This document shows positions 24,959 to 34,700 of a DNA stretch of 64,000 nucleotides, piece after piece; the first letter of the stretch is position 1; every line of letters starts with the position of its first letter. This stretch comes from Sipunculus nudus. Lineage: Eukaryota; Annelida; Sipuncula; Golfingiida; Sipunculidae. A program made the translations under genes and the position numbers. Below the pieces are notes generated by a model. It saw only the letters and a program-made list of their open reading frames with translations, searched no databases and was not told the DNA's origin. Location: contig CM049320.1 in NCBI GenBank assembly GCA_026874595.1, forward strand, positions 44,032,714-44,096,713, in the 5' to 3' direction.

Positions 24959-25627
24959 TTAACTGGGGTGGTGCGTCAAGGCAAATTCATCTGCCAGGAC
25001 ACCAGCCTCGTTTACATTTCTTACTTTATGTTCATCCAAAAATATTTTAATGTCACTACGGATATGCCTTTTGAACTCTTCTATCAAAATTAGCTGTTTG
25101 AGTTTTTCAAAATCCTGACCAATTTTCATAGACTGACACCATCTATTAAATGCACTTTCTTTGTCTCTAGCATATTCAACATGAGTTTGATTTTCTCTTT
25201 TTGTGGCATTCCTAAATTTTAAGCGATACGCTTCGGGGACTAATTCATAGGCTCTCAGAATGACCTCTTTTACAGTGTCGTAATCCCTGCATTGTTCGTC
25301 TGTGAGCGCAGTGTAAACGTCTTGTGCGCGACCAACCAGAACGCTTTGTAACAACAGGGTCCACTGGCCTTTAGGCCAAGCCATTAAAGTGGCCACCCGT
25401 TCAAAATAACTGAAATAACGCTCCACTTCATTTTCATTGAAGGGAGGTACTTTTGTCGAATTTCTGAATAGGAATTCATACGGCTCATGTGCTTTACAAT
25501 TTTGAGGATTTTGTAACTCTAACTCTTTCAACTTAATTTGCGTTTCTCTTTCGATTTCACATCTACGAATTTCTATTTCAACTTGAGCTTGAGCTTCATA
25601 TTTCAATTTAAGTTCATACTTTCTCAA
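24959..25627 (-). CDS. gag: Gmr1-like gag, capsid with SCAN-like C-terminal domain
   Basis: This 222-codon frame encodes a capsid/nucleocapsid precursor. Residues 1-40 are a charged helical or coiled-coil stretch (ELKLKYEAQAQVEIEIRR). Residues 58-120 hold the capsid core (YFSYFERVATLMAWPKGQW, LLLQSVLVGRAQDVYTAL). Residues 125-222 look SCAN-like: FNRWCQSMKIGQDFEKLKQ, then LILIEEFKRHI and a terminal EAGVLADEF helix, comparable to the LxxLxxLEQFL..LP.....EEAVxLAEDF layout of SCAN. Published work proposed that the vertebrate SCAN domain arose from a Gmr1-like gag; the fit here supports that classification. The zinc knuckle follows in a shifted frame (24955-24670). The first residue shown may not be the true start; coding similarity could extend towards 25680. 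Confidence 0.85.
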   Translation of the reverse strand: MRKYELKLKYEAQAQVEIEIRRCEIERETQIKLKELELQNPQNCKAHEPYEFLFRNSTKVPPFNENEVERYFSYFERVATLMAWPKGQWTLLLQSVLVGRAQDVYTALTDEQCRDYDTVKEVILRAYELVPEAYRLKFRNATKRENQTHVEYARDKESAFNRWCQSMKIGQDFEKLKQLILIEEFKRHIRSDIKIFLDEHKVRNVNEAGVLADEFALTHHPS

Positions 25628-26036
25628 TTCTAGTTCTATCGGGTCAATAGCTGTTGCCCCAAGAGGTTCCTTATTAGGTTTTCCTCCAAATCAGATTCCT
25701 CTTTACTTTCTACATCACCATATAATTATTTCTTAAGTACATTTCTTAAACCCTCCACAGTGTATACCTCCATGATGTCAATATTTAAATGTAGAGCAAT
25801 AATTTCAAGTTCATTTTTCTTTAACGTATACAATAAGCTCCTATTTTCTCTTAATTGTGGTATAATTTCATTTGGTTTAAATTCCGTACCCATATTTGCA
25901 AAGTATCAAGTAATGTGTCTGAGAAATATACGAGTTCAATTGTAGTTAAATACTAGTTCAATAACTAGAAGTTATAGAGACCACTGTGAAATTTTACATC
26001 CAAATATAGCCGTTATTACGAAATACAGGGTCTCGT

Positions 26037-26769
26037 CGTTACGGTCCCTTTTCACACCAAACAACTCAGGCCGAACCGTAACACATATGCTCAGACACGT
26101 TCTCTTCAAATGAATACGTAACCAAAATATGGGTGCAAAAACAGTGCTATATTCATATATTACAATATTTACATTCGTACACAAATAATATAATAGTCAA
26201 TACATAACGTAATTTATAACAAAGTCTCTGAAGAAAAACTGAGTCTCTAAATAACGAACGGCAACGAAATACTTAACTGAATCCGGTATACAAGAAACTG
26301 AAGTCCATCATCTACACATAGTTCGGGCACACACAAAACTGAAGTCCTGTATTAATCCATGTGGCACCAGAAAACATAAAGTCTCTCCACTTCCTACATA
26401 ATAAAGTTCATAGCGTGGTTCATGGCATTCCGTGGGCTTGGGGACCAAGAGCCCACGGTCACGGTCCCCGGGGAAAACAGTAACGTGGCGTAGCAAAATC
26501 AATAGTCCCGCCTCGTACTGCAGGCGAGTTCGTTTTATAGGCTTTCAACAATGGGTGGAAACCGCAGAAGTTTGTGGTTTTGCTTGAGAGAAACGACAGC
26601 GCCGTCAGAACTGCAAAACCAGTACTGAATGGTCCCAGAATAGTGTTTATGTTTCTCAAAGCGCGTCAGTAGTCACTGATAGCGGGATGAATCCATACGC
26701 GTGGAAACGGGGGCGGCCACACCACTTCGTGGCGCCATCCTCCGATGTCCGGGTGACGTCCATGCAACA
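26037..26769 (-). repeat. 5' LTR of the Gmr1-like element
   Basis: About 733 bp. In plus orientation it ends GCAACA at 26769, followed by the TGAA duplication. The inner end reads CGTTACGG, where the other LTR has TGTTACGG. No canonical TGG-starting tRNA primer-binding site is evident just inside it (26036 and below, minus sense). Confidence 0.93.
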
Positions 26770-26773
26770 TGAA

Positions 26774-27717
26774 GCACTGCTGGTTCTAACTTTTTATTTT
26801 TTAGAATGCGCACAGTCTGTCCAGGATATAATTGTTTCAGCTCTTTTGCTCCTCGATTGTAATATCGTTGCTGTTTCAGATGATTCTGTTTCAACTTATC
26901 TCTATAACCTCTTGATACATCATGTTGGGTTTCAACAGGTCTTTATGGGTTGTTAAGGTTGTCCTGGTCCTTCTGCTTATCAACAGCTGGGCCGGAGACC
27001 CTAATCCTTTAACGGATGTATTTCGCCACATCAAAACTGCTAAGTTCTGATCGGTACCAGCTTTTGAAGACTTTTTCAACAGTTTCTAAAGCGTTTGAAT
27101 CGCTCGTTCTGCCATACCATTACATTTCGGGTACTGTGGTGAAGAGGTTTCATGCTTAAACACATATGCTGTTGCAAAGTTTTTAAAGTCAAGACTACAC
27201 TACTGTGGCCCTTTGTCATTAAAGACAATCTCAGGAATACCATATCTAGCAAATTGCTCCTTCATCCATTCAATTACAGTTTGACTTTTAGTGTCTGTTA
27301 ACTTGTTGTACTCTGAAAACTTAGAGAAATAGTCTATAGGAAACACGTATGTTTCCTTGCCAATTTCGAATAGATCAGAAGCAACCTTCGGCCATAGTCT
27401 TTCTGGTCTATCATGAGACATCAAAGGTTCTTTTGTTTGTTTCAAATCCAGACAAATAGAACACCTGCCAACTAAATCTTAAATCTCTGCATTCCTGGCC
27501 AAAATAAAATATCTCTTGCTCTTCATCGACACTTTGCAGCTCCTAAATGACTACTATAGAACTTTCTTTTCATCTCTGGTCCCCATTCACCTGGTACTAT
27601 GATTCTTTCCGATTTTACCAATAAACCATCACACACAGTTATGACTTCCTGGTTTAACCAGTAAGGCCTCACTGTTGGTTCTACTTGTGATCTTTCTTCT
27701 GGCCAGCTTGTTTGCAA
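26774..27717 (-). pseudogene. Integrase remnants of the older Gypsy element
   Basis: 27717-27523 carries the pre-zinc segment (VCDGLLVKSERIIVP and a SSHLG histidine motif). 27445-27200 carries the core with SDLFEIG and VFPIDYFSKFSE, then ARYGIPEIVFNDKGPQ (second catalytic Asp). 27079-26891 carries LAVLMWRNTSVKGLGSPAQL. 26894-26774 carries QQRYYNRGAKELK and GQTVRI. Order is collinear with K02A2.6-like integrases; frames are broken between pieces. Confidence 0.82.
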
Positions 27718-27970
27718 GCTGATTTTCCAAAAATATTATCATGGCATTTAGTACATCCATAGGTATTTGCCAGCATCTCTCTCTCTCTCTCTCTCTCTCT
27801 CGCTCAATATTCGCATAATTCTGTTCAGTCGAACCTAATGATCTGGACGCATAAGCTACTGGGCTGCCGTTCTGTAACAAACAAGCTCCTAGGCCTTCCA
27901 TCAATGCATCCACTGATATGGTGACTGGATCCTCTAGGATGAAATATGCTAGCACTGAAGCTTTGGTCAA
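27629..27970 (-). pseudogene. RNase H fragment of the older Gypsy element with GA-repeat expansion
   Basis: Residues 1-55 read SVLAYFILEDPVTISVDALM, GACLLQNGSPVAYASRSL and TEQNYANIE, a typical Gypsy RNase H start (VDAS-like Asp and catalytic Glu region). A CT/GA dinucleotide run (27775-27804) then replaces the coding sequence with alternating Arg-Glu, after which similarity is lost. Confidence 0.8.
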
Positions 27971-27989
27971 TGCCGTTTTCTTCAGACCA

Positions 27990-28575
27990 GACCAGACCAG
28001 ACTTTATAAGTCATGCAGGCATGAACTTTTGATTGCAAGCATTTACAGCACAGGTAGTAAGCACAGCACAGGTATTGTACATGTAGCTAAGAATAACATA
28101 TAAAATTTAAATGTATACATAACCACACATAAGTAAAAGAAAATCACATAATTTACATATACAGAGGGTCTATCCTACACCCTAAAATAAATACATTAAT
28201 GAATAAGTAGATAAATGAATATTTCACATTATATCACAGTAGCTTTTCTTAAGAATTCTTATGCTAGCAGGTCCGAATGTCCTGCTACATGTATCTTTCT
28301 GTTCGGCACCGTATGGGTCTTAGCTTTTTTGACGACCTTAAGGTGTTATATAAGACTGTAAGCGCATGAGAGGGATCGGCCATGAAAGTCTTAGCTTTTT
28401 CGTGTGACACTGCAACATTAGAGGTCATACAACAATTTTACATTCCCTAGTCCCAGCTTTTACTCAAAGACCCCTTTCTTTAAAGTTTATTTTTTATTGG
28501 AAAAATAAAAAAGAAATTGCTATTGCACCACGTCACAAACCTTTGTACCTCTAGCCTGTATTCCACATCTGATTT
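27990..28575. other. Insertion of unknown type inside the older Gypsy element
   Basis: About 570 bp separate the RT connection (ending about 28590) from RNase H (beginning about 27985), regions that are contiguous in related elements. The insert begins with a (GACCA)n-like run (CAGACCAGACCAGACCAGAC, 27986-28005). It is AT-rich, with no coding content or clear terminal repeats. Confidence 0.5.
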
Positions 28576-28589
28576 ATTACATAGACCAA

Positions 28590-29524
28590 TCAATCCATAT
28601 ATTTCTGATGTAGCTCATCCCAGTGCCAGGCTACATCTTTTCGCATTAGTTCTCTTAATGGCTGACATCTCTGAGATAAATTAGGAATGAATTTTGCAAC
28701 AAAGTTGACCAATCCTAAGAATTGTTGAAGTGAGCTTTGTCTTTTGGTGGTGGAATCTGAGTAATTATCAGAGACACTCAGTCCTGGAGTCAGTGTATAT
28801 CCAACATATTTCTATCTTAATTTACATTTTTCAGGATTCAGTGTTAGTTTGTACTCCTGTGCTCTCAGCAAAACCATACGTAATTGTTAACTATGCTCAT
28901 TAATGGTACGACCCGATACCAGGAAGTCCTCCAGAATGACCTAAACTCCCTCAATATCATCAAACATCTGAACTACTGTACGTTGCCAAACCTCTGGAGC
29001 AGACTTGATGCCGAAAGGCAATCGTTTAAAACGAAAACGTTCAAACGGTGTAATGAAAGATAACAATTTGGCACTTTGTACACTCACTGGAACCTAGTTA
29101 TATGCTTGTCCTGCATCCAGGACTCTAAAATAAGCTGCTCCTGTCAATTTGCCTCATCTAATGATTTCATAGGATAATGTTATCTATGAATCGCCTTGTT
29201 AAAATCTTTCTGGTCAAAACATGTCCTAAGCTTGCCATTCTGCTTCTCAATTACCAACATAGAATTATCCCACTAAGTCGGTTCCTTCACTGACTCAGTT
29301 ATACCATCCTGTTGTTGTTTTCTAAGCTGTGATTTTAGCCTATCTTTTATTGAAAATGGAACACGTCTGGGTGGATATACAACTTTAGGCATTGTAGAAT
29401 CCACTTTGATCTCATATGTAATAGGCAGACAGCCAAGACCTGAGAATACATCTTGAAATTCATCCAGTATTTCAACTGGGACGTCTGTTTTGTTACTGTG
29501 GTGTACACACGTTCTATTAAGCAC
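28590..29524 (-). pseudogene. RT region of the older Gypsy element
   Basis: 29524-29273 encodes FQDVFSGLGCLPITYEIKVD and PPRRVPFSIKDRLKSQL, the standard pre-RT segment. Around 28945-28903 the palm motif reads ILEDFLVSG, where the catalytic pair of aspartates has become Glu-Asp. 28735-28590 encodes FVAKFIPNLSQRCQPLREL and VAWHWDE, the RT connection. The intervening sequence has stops. Confidence 0.82.
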
Positions 29525-29828
29525 ATCTGTCTACACGCAGGGAGTTCTAACACAGATCTCACATCTTCTGTTCCATTTATTACTTGTAGCCCTACTGGAT
29601 ACACAGTTCCTTTATATGTTATTTCTGTAACATCTTTACCACATGATCACCTTTTCTGACCAAAGTATCCAACAATTCAAGTATCTGTAAATTCCAGCGA
29701 CCCTAACTCAAGTGATTCATATAGGTCATTTAATATGCAATTAACTTCAGCCCCTGTAAGCCCTATCTATTTTAAAGTCTACGGCTCTATTCTTTTTTTT
29801 TTCACTGTACCACATCACTGATCTTTTA

Positions 29829-30162
29829 GGCCAAAAAAATAAAAGGTATGGTTCTCAGGCACCGCCCGCATCAATTTTAAACCCCCGCATGAAACATTTT
29901 TATTTTGATTTTCAATAGAAACTTACCAATTTTTTGCTGCAGCCGTCGGACATTTCTTTCAAGAAGATAAAATCATACAATTTCCTTTGTTATGTAGTGC
30001 TTTTACTTGTTTAGCATAATAAATCTGTTAATTTCATGCTTTTCTCTTATCATTTGACATATTTATCGAAACATACAAAAAAATTAAATATAAAAAAACC
30101 GCCCGTCCGCATTGATCTATGAAAAAAAGTGCCTGAGAACCAAACCTAATTTTTTTTTGGCC
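29829..30162. mobile_element. Complete PIF/Harbinger-type MITE, 334 bp
   Basis: The ends are inverted repeats of about 32 bp: GGCCAAAAAAA..GGTATGGTT plus CTCAGGCAC at the left, and the reverse complement with few changes at the right (GTGCCTGAG..AACCAAACC..GGCC). TTA flanks both sides (29826-29828, 30163-30165), the 3-bp TWA duplication of PIF/Harbinger. The interior has no coding capacity. A truncated copy in opposite orientation is at 16047-16325. Confidence 0.85.
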
Positions 30163-30165
30163 TTA

Positions 30166-31654
30166 CTCCTTTTATTTTATTTATTGTATCAAGAAATTAT
30201 GTTCCACCATCACAATAATATCATCAACAGTGTCATAATTATCATCATGTTCATCATCTTGTTCTAAGTTACGACAGTCTACCTGTATTCGTACGCATTT
30301 GTGATCTGCAACACGCACAAAAATGGCGTTTCTAGCATCACATGCAAGTATTATCAAGTGCTAGACATCTATCATTTCTATGACTTGCAAAACCATATAT
30401 GGTGCTATGGATGCTACCCTTTTATTTGGCTTATTTCCTGTTCTGGCCTATTATAAAGTTCTGTGCGTTTATTTACGTTCTGCAACCTGGCAGCGTTATT
30501 CTTCTACTCACGCTCCAATGCACTCGCACAGGTTTGTGGCGCTTGTGGCACACAGCCAAAGCACACAAATTTGATAACTTAGGTAACCATTTTTTTATTC
30601 TTCTTGTATCCAGTGTATAAAATAGATGTCCATGCACAGAAACTGTCCTAGGTGCAGAGTGGCCAAAAAGGAATATCTGTCCCACACATAATTACACCCT
30701 GACTTTTGTTCTCTCTCTCCCATTGGAATATAACCAATAACAACCCCTAATTCATTCCATTGGTCAGGACAAGTTTAACTCCACCCACTATACTGGCCAA
30801 TGAAAGGAAGGGAGAGTTTGTTGATTATACCCTGACATATACAATAAGGTCTACATACAGTTTAATTATACGTTATCGTGATATCATCTATCTGTGTGTG
30901 CTCCTAGCTGACTAAACATTAGCTGGCCCCACATTTGTGCCCACCCTGATGAGATCAACACGTACGTTTACCCTGGTGAGATTAGGACCAGGCCTGTACC
31001 TGGCTCAATGATCATGGTTAAGAGATTATGAAATCAGTACCCAGGCATCATGGAACAAAGGCTTGTTATATGTGAAATGTCACAAAGTAACGAAGAGGTT
31101 TTAATGTATATGAAAGATTAAATCAGTAAAGTCACAAAATCAGTAAAGTTATAATAATAATTAAAATATTCATATTATTGAGAACAGCTGCAAATGACAG
31201 ATAGAAGATCATTGATATCAGGGTGGTATAAAATAACAAGAATATACAGCCTATCATTCAAAATCTTACACTATGGTAATCCTGCCACTTTCAAATTTCA
31301 TTGGAGTCCCTGCTTTGGGCGCCACAGCTTCTACCGCGCCTGTTGTCATTTCCGAGGCTAAACACGTATGCAGCTTTAACTTAAAGGCTAACTTTGTCAG
31401 CCTCTCTTAATCTTCTTTTCCACCGATTTTAAATTCTTGGCGTAAGTCAAACCTTCATTGTGACAAACATGAACCTGAACACGCAGATCTGATACTAAGT
31501 ACATCTCAGGTACCGGCCGGCACGCTTGTCATGGACGATGAAGGAAACATCAGATTCTGACATCCGACGTCCGTGTTTTAGTATCTACCACAGGGCGACC
31601 CGGGGAGCCTGATCGTAGTGTTATCAAAGAGCACTTCTTTTCAAACTGATCAAG
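30166..31654 (+). promoter_or_regulatory. Upstream region and 5' UTR of DJ-1
   Basis: No coding feature is recognised. The last about 350 bp are GC-richer and end with the DJ-1 ATG at 31655, context TCAAGATGAC. Four CCAAT boxes cluster at 30722-30801. The transcription start is not determinable by eye; a purely TATA-less start is likely from composition. Confidence 0.4.
30722..30801. promoter_or_regulatory. Cluster of four CCAAT boxes in alternating orientation
   Basis: ATTGG at 30722-30726, CCAAT at 30734-30738, ATTGG at 30759-30763 and CCAAT at 30797-30801. These are the NF-Y pentamer. Spacing is 12, 25 and 38 bp. The cluster lies about 850 bp upstream of the DJ-1 ATG, so it may serve DJ-1 or an unannotated transcript. 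Confidence 0.4.
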
Positions 31655-31738
31655 ATGACATCTGCTGTCCTTATACTGGCCGAGGGTGCTGAGGAGATGG
31701 AGGCGGTGATTACCGCTGACGTCATGAGACGGGGAGGC
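31655..31738 (+). CDS. PARK7: DJ-1 coding exon 1
   Basis: It encodes residues 1-28 from [16 protein letters not shown] to MRRGG. It contains the first beta strand and the catalytic-pocket Glu (E16). The donor is GGC|gtgagt, phase 0. A palindromic CRE (TGACGTCA) is embedded at 31717-31724. The open frame continuing to 31843 is intron read-through. Confidence 0.95.
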
Positions 31739-34700
31739 GTGAGTGTGCTGTACCTTCTGTCAGTGTCAGTCCACCACGTCACAACTGACACTAGATTATT
31801 ATTACTGGAGGCTGCTTTCTTGCTGATTGAATCAGACTCTTAAGTCAAGTTAAGATAAAACCTCTTTCAGTCTTACTCTGATAAGGGTCTAAAAACACTA
31901 TAGTCCGTCCCAGTACCCATGTCCGCATTTTTTTCCGGAATAAATTTTTATACAAGTAAAGCAGTGTAAACCTTTCTTGTTCAAAGGTTGCAGGAGCTAT
32001 TCCGCCGACTACCTGCGTAAAAAGTAATACCTTACCTTGCCATGATTTTATATGAGACAAATAATCCAAAATATGACAAAACAAGCTACAGCATTTATGA
32101 CTTATTCCATGCCTGAGAACTGATAATAAACAAGCCAGTCAAACTTATGACGTCAGTCAATTAATGGTGACGTGCAACCGATCACTGTGACGTCTTTGTG
32201 ACGTCACTGCATGTTGTCTAACAAACACCAAATGCAGCCATACTATGAGACATGGAAAGTGTAACATGGAGGAATGTACTGTCTAGCAGTGCCGGGAAGA
32301 CGCCATTCACGGTATTTCAGCAAAAATAACGCAAAAGAGTCGCAAAGTAAATACGTTTTTCATGATATATAACAACTTTACACAAAATCGGCGGAATATC
32401 TGTATATCTGCTTCAGGCCAAAGGGCATTTTTAAAGAATATTTTAATAATAATTATCGCAAAAAAACATGCGGACAAGGGTACTGGGACGGACTATACTG
32501 TCCTGGTTGGCAGCGCTGCCAACCAGAACACTGCCAACCAGAACACTATATAAAATGTATAGCAATTAGTGCCTAATTGGTCAGCCCCTGGGCATTTTGC
32601 TGGCCAGTTAATCCCTTTATAAACCATTTTGATTAATCAGTGTTCTTCTAGTAAAATTTAAATGCTATTTGTTTTTAATAACTTGCTTATAAATTTGATA
32701 CATGTGATTCAAATAGCCTAAAATTAAAAGACCCCTTTTTAAAATAATAAATACCAAACATATCCTATATCCTGTAATATTTATAATACAACATTAGATT
32801 CTTTTTTGATGTTCTGCTGTTAAGTTATTTATTGAATTGTTTATTTTTTTTATAAATAATAAGGAATATCACAATAAAAAACAAATTAAATTCATAAATT
32901 ATAAATTGATTTAGTAAACAGGCTACAAGTTGTAAATTTACTTTTCTATCACTGGTTGTGATCCTATGATTTATTTTTTTACTTTTGTTGCAAATGTATT
33001 ATACTACAAGTTTTATATATGTTACTGGTTGTAAATATAAATATGTCAGTCTTCTATAGATTGCAGTGGGATTTACAGTTATGATGAACTTTTGGGACCT
33101 TTGGTATTTTTAATTTATGTAACTATTATAAATTAGGCAGACCTTCCTGCGACCCCCCGGTCGCACGAAGAGGGCATCTTCCTGCGACCCCCCTCACCTG
33201 ACCTGGTATGCTTGAGTGGTTGCTTTGTGCGACCTGTGTTTGCAAATCATGGTCGCACGAAGCCGGGGCCTCACAGGCGGCCGCGGTACTCACCTAATAT
33301 GAGATAGATGGAAAGAAAATGTTAACCTAATTCGCCTCATTAGTGGTATAAGTTGTGCACTTTATTCTAAGTTATTAACAAATCACCCCTATATTATAAT
33401 TATATTTTCATTACAGCACTCTCACACATATTCTTTCATTGCATCGGAACAAGGTTATCATCAAAGACGCCATAAAACTCTGATGTTGATTGACACGACA
33501 CAATGGTGTTGGTACTTAATTAACAGTAGCATGGTTGCAAAAACAAAAACGTACGCTAAACAAACGTGTAAGAACAAACAAAGGTTTCATAATTGAAAGA
33601 ATAGAAAATTATGGTGTCAGTGCTTAATTAACGCTAAGCAAAACCTTAAGTGATTACACAGTGGACTTTACTAGTATCGGTCATGTCACCTGACACTGTA
33701 GGCTCAGGCCAGGGTCGCACGAAGCCAAATAAATTCTGGGAAAATTGCACGTTACACCGCATGTTATAGGGGGGTCGCACGAAGCACATTCTCAAGCTTG
33801 TTATTGTTATTTATTATACTTATATTGTACTGTTGCGTTATTAAGTACTATCTGAGAAACCACATCTGAGTGAACAGGCAGCAAGACACTCCCACTTTAA
33901 TTGGTTTATATATAGCCATCCGAATCATTAAAGGGATTAACTGGTGTGGCCAGCAAAGTGCCAAGGGGCTGTCCAATTAGTGGGGCATGAATTGATATAC
34001 ATAATATATAATGTTCTGGTTTGCAGTGTTCTGGTTGGCAATGCAGTTAGTTGGGCACTGATTGCTATACAAAATATAGTGTCCTGGTTGGCAGTCTTCT
34101 GGTTTGCAGTGCTGCAAACCAGGAGAGTAGTATTTTAGACCATGTTGCATTATCTTGAGTCTGATAACCATAAGGTGCTAGGTGCAGATCAAAAGTTCAC
34201 TCAGTGCAATAGCTTGAGCCAGCAATTTGTCACAGTTCACTCGGGGCAACTGCCTTTATCACCTTAGCCTGGTCAGCACAGTGCATCAAACTCGAGGAAA
34301 TTCTGATGTATTGGCCTGATATTTTGATGGCTTTCTCATTCACAAGACCGGTGTTGCCACCTACAATTACTTTTGCACAGTGTATGGGCCTGCTTATTTC
34401 TACGGAGGAATTCGATACATCAGCCTGAAATTGGGCATATTCATATATACTGGATAGCTTTATCGTGAACAAAACTGGTGGCGCCACCTACAATAATTTT
34501 TGCAGAGTGTATGTTCCTGCTTATTTTGCTGGAGGGGTTTCACATATCAGTCTGAAATTTGGCTTTTGTATATATATATCTTTGTTGCATACAAGACTGG
34601 TGGTGCCTGCTACAATCATATTTGTAATTATTTCTTGTTCAAAATGTTTAGTACTTGCATTGTTCATATACATGTTACGCATGTACTTGAAAAGTAATGG

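Larger units (their letters stand above)
20100..26769 (-). mobile_element. LTR-complete Ty3/Gypsy retrotransposon, Gmr1-like (integrase before RT)
   Basis: Two direct LTRs (735 and 733 bp) enclose gag, protease, integrase, RT and RNase H on the minus strand. A 4-bp target-site duplication TGAA flanks it (20096-20099 and 26770-26773). The outer ends are TG..CA. The pol order PR-IN-RT-RH is the reverse of ordinary Ty3/Gypsy and is characteristic of the Gmr1 group. A polypurine tract (GAGGGTGGGG, minus sense) abuts the 3' LTR at 20835-20845. LTRs differ by about 14 substitutions and one 2-bp indel (hand count), about 2%, so insertion is fairly recent. Several frame breaks separate the coding pieces, so this copy is non-autonomous. 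It sits inside an older Gypsy element. Confidence 0.93.
26774..29660 (-). mobile_element. Older degraded Ty3/Gypsy element (K02A2.6-like), right part
   Basis: Minus-strand fragments occur in ordinary Gypsy order: pre-RT/RT (29524-28590), RNase H (27970-27760), integrase zinc and core (27717-27200), integrase C-terminus (27079-26774). Stops and shifts are frequent. The 26770 end is where the Gmr1-like element inserted; the rest continues at 20095-19880. About 570 bp of unrelated DNA splits RT from RNase H (27990-28575). No LTR pair was identified. It is much older than its insert, judging by decay. Confidence 0.85.

Noticed and set aside
31739-31843. Extension of DJ-1 exon 1 to the stop at 31843
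   Set aside because: The consensus donor GTGAGT at 31739 and exact protein alignment into exon 2 show this is intron read-through.
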